From Caloranaerobacter azorensis DSM 13643 (GTDB taxonomy: Bacteria > Bacillota > Clostridia > Tissierellales > Thermohalobacteraceae), in the NCBI RefSeq assembly GCF_900129995.1, contig NZ_FQXO01000009.1:21489-67108 (forward strand): a stretch of 45,620 nucleotides of DNA. Reading direction: 5' to 3'. Position numbers and translations under genes: made by a program. Shown here piece by piece: positions 34,955-45,253 of this stretch (its first letter is position 1; each line of letters starts with the position of its first letter). Below the pieces are notes generated by a model, which worked only from the letters and a program-made list of their open reading frames with translations, ran no database searches and was not told the DNA's origin.

Positions 34955-35839
34955 GTGTTAACCAGCTTTGATAGGAACTTAGAAAGCATAGACGGATTTG
35001 AAACAGAATACTTGAGAATTTTTTACTATAATTTTTCCGATAAGTATAAAGACAAATATAAGTCATATGAATACAACAGGCTCTGTACAATTATCGAAGG
35101 TGAAAAAAAGGTTAAGGTTAATAACAATCAGACTTTTAAATACAACAGTAATCAATTTATATTGTTGCCTCCATACTCTAGCGTTGAAATGGAAATAGAT
35201 ACGCCTACTAAAGCAGTAGTTTTAGAACTTAATAATAATCTAATCTACGATATAAGTAACAAAATATCTATAGATTTTAAAATAGAAACGGGTAAATTAA
35301 TTCAAAACAATTTATTTATCTCTAATAATAACAATGAAATAAAAAAAGGCATATCCAAAATCATAAACCTCTATAATAGTAGCGATAAAAACAAAAAATT
35401 CCTAATCGATTTATACGCTCAAGAAGTTATTTATAACCTATTTAAAATAAAAGGTGCCAGCCTAATATTAAATACGGAATATAAAAATCCAGTTTACAAA
35501 GCTGTCAAATACATGGAAGAAAATTATAATCAACCTATAAATATAAAAAATATAGCATGGAACTTAAATATGTCCGAGTCGAACTTCTCTTTGTATTTCA
35601 AAAAAATAATGGGAATTTCACCAAAAGACTATTTGAAAAATATTAGGCTATCAAAAGCAAAAGAACTTTTAAAAGAACATAACGTTACAGAAGTAGCATA
35701 CAGTGTCGGATATGAAAACATTTCTCATTTTATAAAATTATTCAAAAATAAATACGGTATTACTCCAAAACAGTATAAGAAAACTTTTTATCAGAAAAAC
35801 TTAAATTTAAATAATTCATATTCTAATTTCTCTCTTTAA
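34955..35839 (+). CDS. AraC-family transcriptional regulator
   Basis: 294 residues. The N-terminal ~170 residues look like a small cupin-type sensory domain. Two helix-turn-helix motifs follow in the C-terminal ~100: NIKNIAWNLNMSESNFSLYF and VTEVAYSVGYENISHFIKLF, ending GITPKQYKK. The GTG start lies 7 bases after AGAGGTGA. It is divergently placed to the iron alcohol dehydrogenase, its likely target; the inducer is unknown. Confidence 0.92.
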   Translation: MLTSFDRNLESIDGFETEYLRIFYYNFSDKYKDKYKSYEYNRLCTIIEGEKKVKVNNNQTFKYNSNQFILLPPYSSVEMEIDTPTKAVVLELNNNLIYDISNKISIDFKIETGKLIQNNLFISNNNNEIKKGISKIINLYNSSDKNKKFLIDLYAQEVIYNLFKIKGASLILNTEYKNPVYKAVKYMEENYNQPINIKNIAWNLNMSESNFSLYFKKIMGISPKDYLKNIRLSKAKELLKEHNVTEVAYSVGYENISHFIKLFKNKYGITPKQYKKTFYQKNLNLNNSYSNFSL

Positions 35840-35857
35840 ATCTTTTATATCATATGT

Positions 35858-35882
35858 TATAATATATACCTGTACGGGGTAT
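35858..35882 (+). promoter_or_regulatory. Promoter -10 and CsoR/CstR-like dyad before ferredoxin gene
   Basis: TATAAT (35858-35863) is followed by ATACCTGTACGGGGTAT (35866-35882), an ATACC-N7-GGTAT dyad across the expected transcription start. The form resembles operators of the CsoR/CstR repressor family, which respond to copper or sulfane sulfur. Confidence 0.45.
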
Positions 35883-35902
35883 GTGTAAGGAGGGAATAAC
35901 CT

Positions 35903-36109
35903 ATGAAAAAAGCAGTAATTAACCCAAGCAAATGCGACCAATCACCATTTTGTCCTGTAGTTAGAGTATGTCCAGTTAACGCTGTTAAACAAAAAAGAGT
36001 AGGATTTTTTAAAGCATCTACTCCCGAAGTAGATCCCGATATTTGTATCGGCTGTGGTAAATGTGTAAATTATTGTCCTCACAGGGCTGTTGAAATGGTC
36101 GAAAAATAA
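35903..36109 (+). CDS. Small 2x[4Fe-4S] ferredoxin-like protein
   Basis: 68 residues. The second cluster motif is CIGCGKCVNYCP. The first is modified: CDQSPFCPVVRVCP, with a longer gap than the classic CxxCxxC and an Arg before the last Cys, a form found in small ferredoxins of anaerobes beside sulfur or radical SAM genes. It probably serves as an electron carrier in the cytoplasm. It has its own promoter, AAGGAGGG ribosome site and terminator, so it is a single-gene unit. Confidence 0.88.
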   Translation: MKKAVINPSKCDQSPFCPVVRVCPVNAVKQKRVGFFKASTPEVDPDICIGCGKCVNYCPHRAVEMVEK

Positions 36110-36116
36110 AATAACC

Positions 36117-36138
36117 GGCTTAGCATCTATGCTAAGCC
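36117..36138 (+). terminator. Terminator of the ferredoxin gene
   Basis: GGCTTAGCA-TCTA-TGCTAAGCC, a 9-bp stem eight bases after the stop codon. Confidence 0.8.
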
Positions 36139-36183
36139 TATATTAGCCTTTTAACCAATCTACTCTAATCACTCAGTTCTATT

Positions 36184-36570
36184 TCAAATATATTTAATAG
36201 ATATAACTTTATTTTTTTCAATATAAAATTCATCACTTAATCCATTGACTATTACAAGTCCTCTTCCATTAATTTTTAAATTCATAGGATCATACTCATC
36301 GATATTATAATTAATACCTTTACCTTCATCGGTTACTTCAATCCTAATTAATTCATCCTGTATTTTTATATAAACATTGACTATCTTACATTTATCTTGC
36401 TTATTCCCATGAACAATACTATTTACTACAAGTTCGTTTAAGATAAGTTTTACATCAAACATTATATTTTCATCATAGATAACCATATTAACTTTATTAA
36501 TTATTTCATCTAAAATATTTTTAACTCTATACAAATCACTTGAAATAGTTTTATTAATTATTAGGTCCAA
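36184..36570 (-). CDS. RsbW/SpoIIAB-like ATP-binding protein
   Basis: About 128 residues of the small histidine-kinase-like ATPase family used by anti-sigma factors. N box LILNELVVNSIVHGN, G1 box DEGKGI and G2 box NGRGLVIVNGL are all present. It may bind a sigma factor or act as a switch kinase, but no anti-anti-sigma or sigma gene is adjacent, so the partner is unknown. The start is uncertain: the TTG at 36570 has GGGTGTGG in front; the ATG at 36585 has no ribosome site. Confidence 0.8.
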   Translation of the reverse strand: MDLIINKTISSDLYRVKNILDEIINKVNMVIYDENIMFDVKLILNELVVNSIVHGNKQDKCKIVNVYIKIQDELIRIEVTDEGKGINYNIDEYDPMNLKINGRGLVIVNGLSDEFYIEKNKVISIKYI

Positions 36571-36732
36571 TATAACCACACCCATCTAATTATTTTTACT
36601 AATAACTTTGCCAAAACTATTATACCCATATAGACAAGCAGTTAATCAAAGTTTTAAAATTTGGTTATTATAAAATAAAATTCTAAATTTTTATGATATA
36701 ATGTACCATATAAGCTTTTAGGAGGGGTCAAT

Positions 36733-37593
36733 ATGTCAAAGCAACTTAAAGCAGATTTAGCTCTTTTATTAGTAACAATTGTCTGGGGTTTTACTTTTGT
36801 AACAACTAAAAATGCTCTTAAAGATATTTCTACATACAATTTTTTAGCCATTAGATTTTTCGTTGCTTTTATCGCTTCTTCTTTGATATTCTTTAAAAAT
36901 ATGAAAAATTTAAATAAAAGAACTTTATTCTTAGGGTCTATTATAGGTATAGTTCTTTTTGCTGGATATGCATTCCAAACTGTTGGTTTAACATATACAA
37001 CAGCATCTAAATCCGGTTTTATAACTGGATTTTGCGTAGTTTTAGTACCAATTTTTTCCGCAATTATTCTAAAAAGAACACCAAATATGCCGACCGTAAT
37101 CGGTGTATTATTAGCAATGCTTGGACTTGGATTTATGACTCTTAACTCAAATTTATCTCTCAATATAGGAGATTTTTATACTTTAATATGTGCTGTTGCA
37201 TTTGCTTTTCAGATAATACTAGTTGGAAAATATACAATAGAAGTTGACCCAATAGCTTTAGCTATTACACAGATAGGTATAGTCGGGATATTAAGTTTAA
37301 TTTTCTCTCTATCTATAGAAGATTTTATCATTCCTAAATCTACAGATGTATGGATAGCCATATTTATCACTGGAATTTTAGCTACATCTGTAGCATACAT
37401 AGTTCAAAATACTGTGCAAAAATTTACATCTCCCACACATGCTGCTTTAATATATACAGCAGAACCTATTTTTTCTGCTATTTTTGCTTATATATTTCTT
37501 CACGAAGTTATGACAGCCAGAGCAATTTTAGGCAGTATACTCATTCTTACAGGAATGATTGTTAGCGAAACAAAGTTTAGTAAAGCTAAATAA
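36733..37593 (+). CDS. EamA/DMT-family transporter
   Basis: 286 residues with about ten hydrophobic helices in two repeated EamA domains (the first starting LLLVTIVWGFTFVTTK, the second near IGDFYTLICAVAFAFQ). It belongs to the drug/metabolite permease superfamily; the substrate, often an amino acid or metabolite being exported, cannot be predicted. AGGAGGGG precedes the ATG, and a TATAAT lies at 36697-36702. Confidence 0.9.
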   Translation: MSKQLKADLALLLVTIVWGFTFVTTKNALKDISTYNFLAIRFFVAFIASSLIFFKNMKNLNKRTLFLGSIIGIVLFAGYAFQTVGLTYTTASKSGFITGFCVVLVPIFSAIILKRTPNMPTVIGVLLAMLGLGFMTLNSNLSLNIGDFYTLICAVAFAFQIILVGKYTIEVDPIALAITQIGIVGILSLIFSLSIEDFIIPKSTDVWIAIFITGILATSVAYIVQNTVQKFTSPTHAALIYTAEPIFSAIFAYIFLHEVMTARAILGSILILTGMIVSETKFSKAK

Positions 37594-37813
37594 AAATATT
37601 TAATTTTACATCAATCACAAATATGTTGTTTTGTTTATTATTTACATCAGCGTTAAATTATTTTAATATTATATTAAAATACATAAATTTCAAATTGGGG
37701 GGTTCTATGAATTCAAAATTAATTTCCAAAATTATGAAATTCAGAAGAATAATTGGTATTTTATATTTACTTATACAGAATCCCCTATAGTAAAATAGAT
37801 AATAGGTGATATT
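37594..37813. other. Intergenic region after the EamA gene
   Basis: 220 bases, AT-rich, without a clear terminator. It includes one possible 27-codon ORF (37707-37790) listed separately. Confidence 0.5.
37707..37790 (+). CDS. Possible 27-aa peptide
   Basis: ATG four bases after a run of six G (TTGGGGGG). The product starts MNSKLISKIMKFRRI and is basic then hydrophobic. No family or context supports it, so it may be chance. Confidence 0.25.
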   Translation: MNSKLISKIMKFRRIIGILYLLIQNPL

Positions 37814-38124
37814 ATGTATAAAAAATATATTTTAATAACACTAATGCTCAATTGGAAAAAGATCTAGTATATATAAAAAGTGTAGGGGATATTCCTATTC
37901 CTATTCCTTCATCTACATATAAAAAAATAAATGAGTATATCTTCTCATACGGCAATATATTAGTTAAAGTAACAATAATAAACGATAAAGAACCTGTATC
38001 CTTTGAACAACAATATGCAATAGCAGAATCAGTTTTGAATTTTTTAAATAATTACAATATCGATAAAAAAATAACGATTAAATTATATCAGACACCTTCT
38101 AATGTTTTCTCAGAAGGTGTCTGA
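37814..38124 (+). pseudogene. Small protein gene with frameshift near its start
   Basis: An ATG with a good ribosome site (AGGTGAT) opens a frame that stops after 17 codons. From TTG at 37852 another frame runs for 90 residues (KSVGDIPIPIPSSTYKKIN onward). Adding one A to the run of six A at 37820-37825 would join them into one protein of about 103 residues, so this is either a homopolymer frameshift or a sequencing slip. The downstream frame has no ribosome site of its own. The product is soluble and unrecognised. Its last codons lie within a strong terminator stem. Confidence 0.6.
38088..38124 (+). terminator. Terminator embedded in the end of a coding frame
   Basis: A 13-bp stem TCAGACACCTTCT/AGAAGGTGTCTGA, loop AATGTTTTCTC, then TTTTATTT. 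The right arm contains the TGA stop codon of the preceding frame. Confidence 0.85.
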
Positions 38125-38156
38125 TTTTATTTACATAAAAACTATTATTTAATAAT

Positions 38157-38753
38157 TTACTCTACCAAAATATTTTCAATAATCTCCCATACCTTATCTA
38201 CATTAACCTTTTTAGTTGCAGAAAATGGTACTATTGAATTTTTATCTTCTACTCCTAACTCTTTTGCTATTATCGATATATGCTTTTGCCACTTACCTTT
38301 AGCAATTTTATCTGCTTTGGTAGCTATAATTATTCCTTTATACCCAAATGATTTTATCCAATTATACATCATCTTATCGTGCTCACCCGGAGCATGTCTG
38401 ATATCTAAAAGAAGAAAAACTTCTTTTAATGATTTTCTATTTACTAAATAATTTTCTATCATTTTTCCCCATTTTTCTCTCTCTTTTACCGAAACTTTAG
38501 CATATCCATATCCGGGTAAATCTACTAATCTTAGTTCTTCATTTATACTGTAAAAGTTTATTGTCTGTGTTTTCCCTGGCTGAGAACTAGTCCTCGCAAA
38601 GTTTCTTCTATTAATCAAAGCATTAATAAGCGAAGACTTTCCTACATTAGACCTTCCGGCTAAAGCTATTTCTGCTACCCCTTCACTTGGATATTGATTC
38701 TCATTTACTGCTGTAATTAATAGTTTCACATCTTTAATTTTCATTTCCATCAT
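38157..38753 (-). CDS. engB: Ribosome biogenesis GTPase EngB/YsxC
   Basis: 198 residues. G1 [15 protein letters not shown]3 [10 protein letters not shown] and G4 TKAD are those of the EngB GTPase needed for 50S subunit assembly. It overlaps the end of lon by 20 bases, so the two are translationally linked, as in other Firmicutes. The first ATG is used; a second in-frame ATG nine bases on is equally possible. Confidence 0.96.
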   Translation of the reverse strand: MMEMKIKDVKLLITAVNENQYPSEGVAEIALAGRSNVGKSSLINALINRRNFARTSSQPGKTQTINFYSINEELRLVDLPGYGYAKVSVKEREKWGKMIENYLVNRKSLKEVFLLLDIRHAPGEHDKMMYNWIKSFGYKGIIIATKADKIAKGKWQKHISIIAKELGVEDKNSIVPFSATKKVNVDKVWEIIENILVE

Positions 38754-41088
38754 CCTTTTTCACTAGAGCATTTTCTAATACTTCATCCATATTCTTAACT
38801 AATACAAATTTTAATTTTCTCCTAACCTTATCAGGTATTTCTTCCATATCTTTTTTATTATCAAAAGGTAAAATAACCTTTTTAATACCTGCTCTGTGTG
38901 CTGCTAAAACCTTCTCTTTTATTCCACCTACAGGCAATACTCTACCTCTTAAAGTAATTTCGCCTGTCATGGCTACATCACTTCTAACTGGAATGTTCGA
39001 TAATGCAGATATTACAGCAGTAGCCATTGTTATACCTGCTGATGGTCCATCTTTAGGAATAGCTCCTTCTGGAACGTGAATGTGTATATCCTTTTCTTTA
39101 TAGAAATCGTCTTCTATACCTAATTCGCTAACCTTTGATCTGATATAACTTATGCCCGCCATTGCTGATTCCTTCATCACATCGCCAAGCTGTCCTGTAA
39201 GCTGCAATTTACCTGTTCCATTCATGCAGTTGACTTCAATAGATAAAGTTTCTCCACCAAATGCAGTCCAAGCTAATCCCGTTGCTATTCCCACCTGATG
39301 CTCATCAGCTGCCTTTTCATATCTAAATTTAGGTATACCCAAATATTTATGCAAATTGCTGCTATTTACCCTTACAGTTTTTACATTATCCTCTACTATC
39401 TTTTTAGCAACTTTTCTACATATATTAGCTATATTTCTTTCAAGATTTCTAACACCAGCTTCTCTTGTATATTTATTTATAATATCTCTTATAGTATTTT
39501 CTGATATTACTAAGTTCTCTTTTTTCAATCCATGTTCTTTCATCTGCTTAGGCAGTAAATACCTCATTGCTATCTGTACCTTTTCTTCTTCTGTATAACC
39601 AGATATCCTTATAACTTCCATTCTGTCAAGTAATGGTCTTGGAATTGTAGATGTCGTATTCGCTGTTGTTATAAACATAACTTTTGATAAATCGAAGGGT
39701 ACTTCTAAATAATGGTCGGTAAATGTATTATTTTGTTCAGGGTCTAAAACTTCTAATAATGCCGATGCTGGATCTCCTCTAAAATCACTGCTCAATTTAT
39801 CTATTTCATCAAATAAAAATACAGGATTTTTTGAACCTACTTTTCTCATTGAGGATATTATTCTACCCGGTATAGCTCCTACATACGTCCTTCTATGTCC
39901 TCTAATTTCTGCTTCATCTCTTACTCCACCAAGAGACATTCTGACAAATTTCCTATTTAAAGACCTAGCTATAGATTTGGCAATTGAAGTCTTTCCAACT
40001 CCAGGAGGTCCGACTAAACATAAAATCGGTCCTTTCATATTCTTTGCCAACTGTCTTATAGCCAAGTACTCAAGAATTCTCTCTTTAACATCTTTAAGCC
40101 CATAATGATCTTCATCTAATATTTCTCTAGACTTTTTAATATCAATTCTATCTTTAGTCTTCTTATCCCAAGGAAGCTCAATAATCCATTCTAAATAATT
40201 TCTTATAACACCACTTTCCGCTGATGCAGGAGATAATTTCAATAATCTATCCACTTCCTTTAATGCCTTTTCTTTTACTTCTTTTGGCATTTTTATTTTA
40301 TTTATTTTCTTTTTATACTCCTCAACTTCGGATTCTATTCCGTCGTCTTCTCCCAATTCTCTCTGTATAGCTTTTAACTGCTCTTTAAGATAATATTCTT
40401 TCTGCAACTTATTTATCTGTTTTCTGACTCTTTGATATATCTTTTCTTCAATTTCCAATACTTCTATTTCTTCCTTTAAGATTATGTATAGAGTTTCTAA
40501 TCTTTTATAAGGATCGAATGCTTCTAGTATTTTCTGTTTATCCTCCGGTTTTAATTGAATATAAGATGCTATAACATCTGCTAATCTTCCCGGTTCATTA
40601 ATTTCAGAAACTGTAATCACTACATCTGGAGAAACCTTATTACCAACTTTGACATACTCCTCAAAGGCTTCTAATACAAGCCTCATCATAGCTTCTATTT
40701 CTATATCTTTTTCCTTTTCAGTATCATAAATAAACTCCTCTATCTCAACCTCAAAATATGGTTCTTCCTTTAAAATTTCTGTGATTTTCCCTCTATTAAT
40801 TCCTTCAACTAAGACTCTAATAGCATCTCCTGGTAGTTTTAGCATCTGCTTAATTTTACACACTGTTCCTACATGGTAAAAATCTTCTGATGACGGCATA
40901 TCTACTTTAGCTTCTTTTTGAGATGTCAGAAAAATAAGTGAATTATTTACCATAGCCTGTTCCAAAGCATTAATAGATTTATCTCTACCAACATCAAAAT
41001 GCATTACCATATATGGAAATACAGAAAGTCCTCTTAACGGGATAAGAGGTATTACTCTTTTTCTGTTTACTACCTTATTTTCTTCCAT
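38734..41088 (-). CDS. lon: ATP-dependent protease Lon
   Basis: 784 residues, normal for LonA. A LonN substrate-binding domain (to about 200) and coiled linker are followed by an AAA+ ATPase with [13 protein letters not shown] and FLFDEIDKL. The C-terminal Ser-Lys protease has the catalytic serine in [13 protein letters not shown] and lysine in [14 protein letters not shown]. It is a cytoplasmic quality-control protease. AAAGGAG precedes the ATG. It sits in the conserved tig-clpP-clpX-lon-engB neighbourhood, interrupted here by a membrane protease gene. Confidence 0.98.
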   Translation of the reverse strand: MEENKVVNRKRVIPLIPLRGLSVFPYMVMHFDVGRDKSINALEQAMVNNSLIFLTSQKEAKVDMPSSEDFYHVGTVCKIKQMLKLPGDAIRVLVEGINRGKITEILKEEPYFEVEIEEFIYDTEKEKDIEIEAMMRLVLEAFEEYVKVGNKVSPDVVITVSEINEPGRLADVIASYIQLKPEDKQKILEAFDPYKRLETLYIILKEEIEVLEIEEKIYQRVRKQINKLQKEYYLKEQLKAIQRELGEDDGIESEVEEYKKKINKIKMPKEVKEKALKEVDRLLKLSPASAESGVIRNYLEWIIELPWDKKTKDRIDIKKSREILDEDHYGLKDVKERILEYLAIRQLAKNMKGPILCLVGPPGVGKTSIAKSIARSLNRKFVRMSLGGVRDEAEIRGHRRTYVGAIPGRIISSMRKVGSKNPVFLFDEIDKLSSDFRGDPASALLEVLDPEQNNTFTDHYLEVPFDLSKVMFITTANTTSTIPRPLLDRMEVIRISGYTEEEKVQIAMRYLLPKQMKEHGLKKENLVISENTIRDIINKYTREAGVRNLERNIANICRKVAKKIVEDNVKTVRVNSSNLHKYLGIPKFRYEKAADEHQVGIATGLAWTAFGGETLSIEVNCMNGTGKLQLTGQLGDVMKESAMAGISYIRSKVSELGIEDDFYKEKDIHIHVPEGAIPKDGPSAGITMATAVISALSNIPVRSDVAMTGEITLRGRVLPVGGIKEKVLAAHRAGIKKVILPFDNKKDMEEIPDKVRRKLKFVLVKNMDEVLENALVKKDDGNEN

Positions 41089-41141
41089 AATATCAACTCC
41101 TTTAAATATACAAATGAATAATATATAGTCGCAACTTATAT

Positions 41142-41957
41142 CTATCTAACTATATTCTTTCTTTTCCGCAAAATTTTTAATCCATAATTCCCATTATAGT
41201 TTATAGCTGATATAGCTAGCAAAATAAAAGATGCTATAAATAATTTTTTCCACTCTATATTAACGCCTAACATGCCTAGAAAAGAATATGTATTAAAAAG
41301 CATATGTAAAATTACTGAACATAAATACCCATAAATATCATAGATAAAACATAACGATGCACCTGTTATAAATGTATAAATATATGTTTTATAATCAAAA
41401 TGAGTAAATGCAAAAATGACAGAAGAAATTAATACGGCAACAATCTTTTTATTAAATAAACTTGAAAGCCAATTATCATATATCAAAACTCTAAAAGTAA
41501 ACTCTTCTACTATTGGGGCTATTATAGATGTTAATACAAAAAACGTTAGATAGTCAATAAGTTGTTTTTGATAAATTAAATTATTCCCACCATTATTCGA
41601 ACTAAAACTAATTATTGCTTGAAATATAAAAAATAAAAATGGTGATAAAAATATAATCTGTAAAATAGAACTAATATTTATGCTAAATTTATGCTTATTA
41701 ATAGGATAAAAAGTTTTGAACATATTATTATCCAATATATTAAACTTATATATCAAAATTAAGAATACCACAACAGAAGGGAATAAGAAAAGCCCATCAT
41801 AAAAAAACAGAAGAAGAATTTCACAAATAGGTAGCATATATTTTAACACTTTTCGATTTAATTTGTCCAAAAGAATCCACATTTCGACATATTGTTTTAG
41901 AAGAATTATTATTAAAAGTATTGAAAAAATAAACTTCAGATACGACAATACATCCAC
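41142..41957 (-). CDS. CPBP-family intramembrane metalloprotease
   Basis: About 271 residues with about eight hydrophobic segments. The glutamate motif [11 protein letters not shown] (EExxxR) and the later FAFTHFDY and HMLFNTYS histidine segments define the CPBP/Abi family related to Rce1. Family members process prenylated proteins or confer bacteriocin self-immunity; the role here is unknown. The GTG at 41957 lies six bases after GGGGGG and is preferred to the upstream ATG at 41981. It is inserted between clpX and lon. Confidence 0.85.
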   Translation of the reverse strand: MDVLSYLKFIFSILLIIILLKQYVEMWILLDKLNRKVLKYMLPICEILLLFFYDGLFLFPSVVVFLILIYKFNILDNNMFKTFYPINKHKFSINISSILQIIFLSPFLFFIFQAIISFSSNNGGNNLIYQKQLIDYLTFFVLTSIIAPIVEEFTFRVLIYDNWLSSLFNKKIVAVLISSVIFAFTHFDYKTYIYTFITGASLCFIYDIYGYLCSVILHMLFNTYSFLGMLGVNIEWKKLFIASFILLAISAINYNGNYGLKILRKRKNIVR

Positions 41958-42036
41958 ACAAATCCCCCCAGAAGTATACAATAATATTTTATCAAAAATA
42001 ATATATCTTTCAATTATAAATAAGTCTTAAATATGA

Positions 42037-42062
42037 AAAATGTCCGCATAAGCGGACATTTT
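42037..42062 (-). terminator. Terminator after clpX
   Basis: AAAATGTCCGC-TTAT-GCGGACATTTT on the minus strand with flanking T. It begins at the clpX stop codon. Confidence 0.9.
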
Positions 42063-43338
42063 ATGATACAGACTCTTTGTTTTCTTGTTTTTTCCTAGCC
42101 CTTCTCTTTTTCTTTTCTGCTAAAACAAAAGTAGGTTTAGATCTATTTAAAATGGTATCTTTAGTAATAATACATTTTTTAATATCACTTCTAGAAGGTA
42201 TTTCATACATAATATCTAACATAATTTCTTCCAAAATACCCCTTAAACCTCTAGCACCAGTCTTTCTTTCAATAGCTTTTTGAGCCACTACTTCTAACGC
42301 CTCATCATCGAATTCAAGCTCAACATCATCCATTTTAAATAGTTCTTTATATTGTTTAACAATAGCATTCTTAGGTTTAGTAAGAATATCTTTTAAAGCC
42401 TCTTTATCAAGCTGCTCCAATGTAACTATAACTGGTATTCTTCCCACAAATTCTGGAATAAGTCCATATTTTAATAAATCCCCAGGCTCAATCTGTTTTA
42501 ACAGTTCTCCTACATCTTTCACTTGCTTGCTCTGTATTTCGGCTCCAAAGCCCATAGACTTCTTACCTATCCTTTTCTGTATTATGTTTTCTATCCCATC
42601 AAATGCTCCACCAACTATAAACAAGATATTAGTAGTATCTATTTGTATAAACTCTTGATGAGGGTGTTTTCTTCCCCCTTGAGGAGGCACACTAGCAATT
42701 GTTCCCTCTAAAATTTTAAGAAGTGCTTGTTGAACACCTTCACCACTAACATCTCTAGTAATTGATGGATTATCAGATTTTCTTGCTATTTTATCAATTT
42801 CATCTATATAAATAATACCTTTTTCTGCTCTTTCAATATCATAATCTGCTGCTTGTATTAGTTTAAGCAAAATATTTTCAACATCTTCTCCAACATACCC
42901 TGCTTCAGTTAAAGAAGTAGCGTCAGCTATAGCAAAAGGAACATTTAATATCTTAGCAAGAGTCTGAGCAAGCAGTGTCTTACCAGAACCTGTAGGACCA
43001 ATTAATACAATATTACTCTTTTGTAATTCAACATCTTGATCAGCAGTTCTCCTATTTATACGTTTGTAATGATTATATACCGCAACAGCTAATGCTCTTT
43101 TTGCCCTATCCTGTTTGATTACATATTGGTCTAATATTTCCTTTATTTCTTTTGGCTTAGGAAGTTCATTAAAATCGAACTCCATTATTTCTTCAAATTC
43201 TTCATCTATTATTTCTTGGCATAGCTCAACACATTCATCACAAATATATACATTAGGTCCTGCAATTAGTCTTCTTACTTGGTCTTGAGTTTTTCCGCAA
43301 AAAGAACATTTAAGCTGTTTCTGATCAAATCTTGACAT
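42061..43338 (-). CDS. clpX: ATP-dependent unfoldase ClpX
   Basis: 425 residues. N-terminal zinc domain CSFCGK...CDECVELC; Walker [15 protein letters not shown]; pore loop GYVG; Walker [13 protein letters not shown]; and the ClpP-docking IGF-type loop in [10 protein letters not shown]. It unfolds tagged substrates and feeds them to ClpP, which is encoded just upstream. The start follows AGAGAGGTG. Confidence 0.98.
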   Translation of the reverse strand: MSRFDQKQLKCSFCGKTQDQVRRLIAGPNVYICDECVELCQEIIDEEFEEIMEFDFNELPKPKEIKEILDQYVIKQDRAKRALAVAVYNHYKRINRRTADQDVELQKSNIVLIGPTGSGKTLLAQTLAKILNVPFAIADATSLTEAGYVGEDVENILLKLIQAADYDIERAEKGIIYIDEIDKIARKSDNPSITRDVSGEGVQQALLKILEGTIASVPPQGGRKHPHQEFIQIDTTNILFIVGGAFDGIENIIQKRIGKKSMGFGAEIQSKQVKDVGELLKQIEPGDLLKYGLIPEFVGRIPVIVTLEQLDKEALKDILTKPKNAIVKQYKELFKMDDVELEFDDEALEVVAQKAIERKTGARGLRGILEEIMLDIMYEIPSRSDIKKCIITKDTILNRSKPTFVLAEKKKRRARKKQENKESVS

Positions 43339-43357
43339 TATGACACCTCTCTTAATG

Positions 43358-43945
43358 TTATTTCCTAAAAGTTATTACATCATCTATTAATCCGTATTCC
43401 TTTGCTTCATATGCTGACATGAAAAAATCTCTATCTGTATCTTTTGAAATTCTTTCATATGATTGCCCTGTTCTTTCACTTAAAATCTTATTTATATTCT
43501 CTCTCATTTTAATTATTCTTTCAGCATGTATTCTAATATCTTCAGCCTGACCTCTAGTTCCTCCTAAAGGCTGATGTATCATAACTTCAGCATTAGGAAG
43601 TGCAAATCTCTTACCTTTAGCTCCAGCCGCAAGTAAAAATGCTCCCATGCTGGCTGCCATTCCTATACATATTGTTGAAACATCAGGCTTAATATACTGC
43701 ATTGTATCATAAATTGCAAAACCTGCAGTTATAGAACCCCCCGGGCTATTTATATAAAGTTGAATGTCTTTATCAGGGTCTTCTGCTTCTAAAAATAATA
43801 ATTGAGCTACTACTAAACTCGCAGTTGCATCATTAATTTCATCAGTTATAAAGATAATCCTCTCTTTTAATAGTCTAGAATAGATATCATACGACCTTTC
43901 TCCTCTATTAGTCTGCTCAACAACAATTGGCACTAATGCCATCAT
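43358..43945 (-). CDS. clpP: ATP-dependent Clp protease proteolytic subunit
   Basis: 195 residues. Catalytic Ser in [11 protein letters not shown], His in MIHQPLGG and Asp further on in [18 protein letters not shown] is the oxyanion loop. It forms the tetradecameric protease chamber with ClpX. The gene lies 21 bases after tig and 19 before clpX. Two adjacent ATG codons follow GGGAGGG. Confidence 0.98.
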   Translation of the reverse strand: MMALVPIVVEQTNRGERSYDIYSRLLKERIIFITDEINDATASLVVAQLLFLEAEDPDKDIQLYINSPGGSITAGFAIYDTMQYIKPDVSTICIGMAASMGAFLLAAGAKGKRFALPNAEVMIHQPLGGTRGQAEDIRIHAERIIKMRENINKILSERTGQSYERISKDTDRDFFMSAYEAKEYGLIDDVITFRK

Positions 43946-43966
43946 TATCCCTCCCGGTTAAAAAGA

Positions 43967-45253
43967 TTACTGGAATTTAGCATTTTCCACTAAAAACTCA
44001 ACTGTTTTCCTTCTAATTATACCCTCTTTAATGTATTCTAACTCTTCTTCTCTAATATTTTTCTTAAATTTTTCAAAATCCTGTCCGTATCCATCAGCAA
44101 TTTTCTTTAATTCTTCGTCTAAATCTTCTTCTGTTTCTTTTATATTTTCTTTTTCAGCTATCGCTTCTAAAACTAACTCCGTTTTTACTGTCTTTTCAGC
44201 TTCTGGTCTGAATTTTTCTTTTAAATCTTCTACTTTAGTATTTGTCAACTCTAAATATTTATTTAAATCTAATCCTTGATATCTTAAAGTAAACTCAAAA
44301 TTTCTTAATTGATAATCTACTTCGTTATCAATCATTACCTCTGGTATATCAACTTCTGCTGCCTCTATAACTTTTTCTATCACTTTATTTTCTCTTTCAG
44401 CTTTTTCTATATCTTTAGCCTGTTTTTCTAATCTCTTCTTAATATCTTCTTTTAATTCATCTAAAGTATCAAATTCACTAACATCTTTTGCAAATTCATC
44501 ATCTAATTCAGGTAAATCTTTTTCTTTAATTTCATGTATCTTTATTTTAAATGTAGCATCTTTGCCAGCAAGATCTTTTGCATGATATTCTTCTGGGAAC
44601 TTCACATTTATTTCAAATTCTTCATCTTTATTCTTTCCAACCAATTGTTCTTCGAAACCAGGTATAAATTTGCCTGAACCGATTTCTAATATCTGATTAT
44701 ATGCAGTACCTCCCTCAAACTTCTCTCCATCTACATATCCTTCATAATCGATTGTTAATATATCTCCTTCTTTTGCTGGTCTGTCTGTTACTTCTACTAA
44801 TCTAACATTTCTTTCCTGCATTGATTTTAATTCATCTTCAACATCTTTTTCTGTAACATTATACTCTATCTTTTCAACTTCTATACCTTTATAATCGCCT
44901 AACTTAACTTCTGGCTTAACTATTACTTCTGCTGTAAATACTACAGGCTTACCACTTTCAATTTGCTCTATATCAATCACTGGTCTATCTACTGGCTTTA
45001 GATTATGCTGTTTTATTGCTTCATTATATGCTTCAGGAAAAACAATGTTTATAGCATCTTCATAAAATATTCCTTCTCCGTATCTAGCCTCTATAATCTT
45101 TCTTGGAGCTTTACCTTTTCTAAAACCCGGTATATTGAACTTATGTCTGTTCTTTAAATAAGCTTTTTGAACTCCTTCTTTAAATTTTTTCTCATCGATT
45201 TCAATTTTTAGAGTTACATTATAATTTTCCTTTTTAATGATTTCTGAATTCAT
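43967..45253 (-). CDS. tig: Trigger factor
   Basis: 428 residues. The ribosome-docking signature GFRKGKAP, an FKBP-type prolyl isomerase domain (about 155-245, with GDILTIDYEGYVDGEKFEGG) and a helical C-terminal chaperone region. It binds nascent chains at the ribosome exit. It is the first gene of the tig-clpP-clpX operon. The ATG follows GAGGAACG with additional purines upstream. Confidence 0.97.
   Translation of the reverse strand: MNSEIIKKENYNVTLKIEIDEKKFKEGVQKAYLKNRHKFNIPGFRKGKAPRKIIEARYGEGIFYEDAINIVFPEAYNEAIKQHNLKPVDRPVIDIEQIESGKPVVFTAEVIVKPEVKLGDYKGIEVEKIEYNVTEKDVEDELKSMQERNVRLVEVTDRPAKEGDILTIDYEGYVDGEKFEGGTAYNQILEIGSGKFIPGFEEQLVGKNKDEEFEINVKFPEEYHAKDLAGKDATFKIKIHEIKEKDLPELDDEFAKDVSEFDTLDELKEDIKKRLEKQAKDIEKAERENKVIEKVIEAAEVDIPEVMIDNEVDYQLRNFEFTLRYQGLDLNKYLELTNTKVEDLKEKFRPEAEKTVKTELVLEAIAEKENIKETEEDLDEELKKIADGYGQDFEKFKKNIREEELEYIKEGIIRRKTVEFLVENAKFQ

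Noticed and set aside
36654-37163. Minus-strand ORF opposite the EamA permease gene
   Set aside because: The sense gene has a full domain, ribosome site and promoter; the antisense frame has none.
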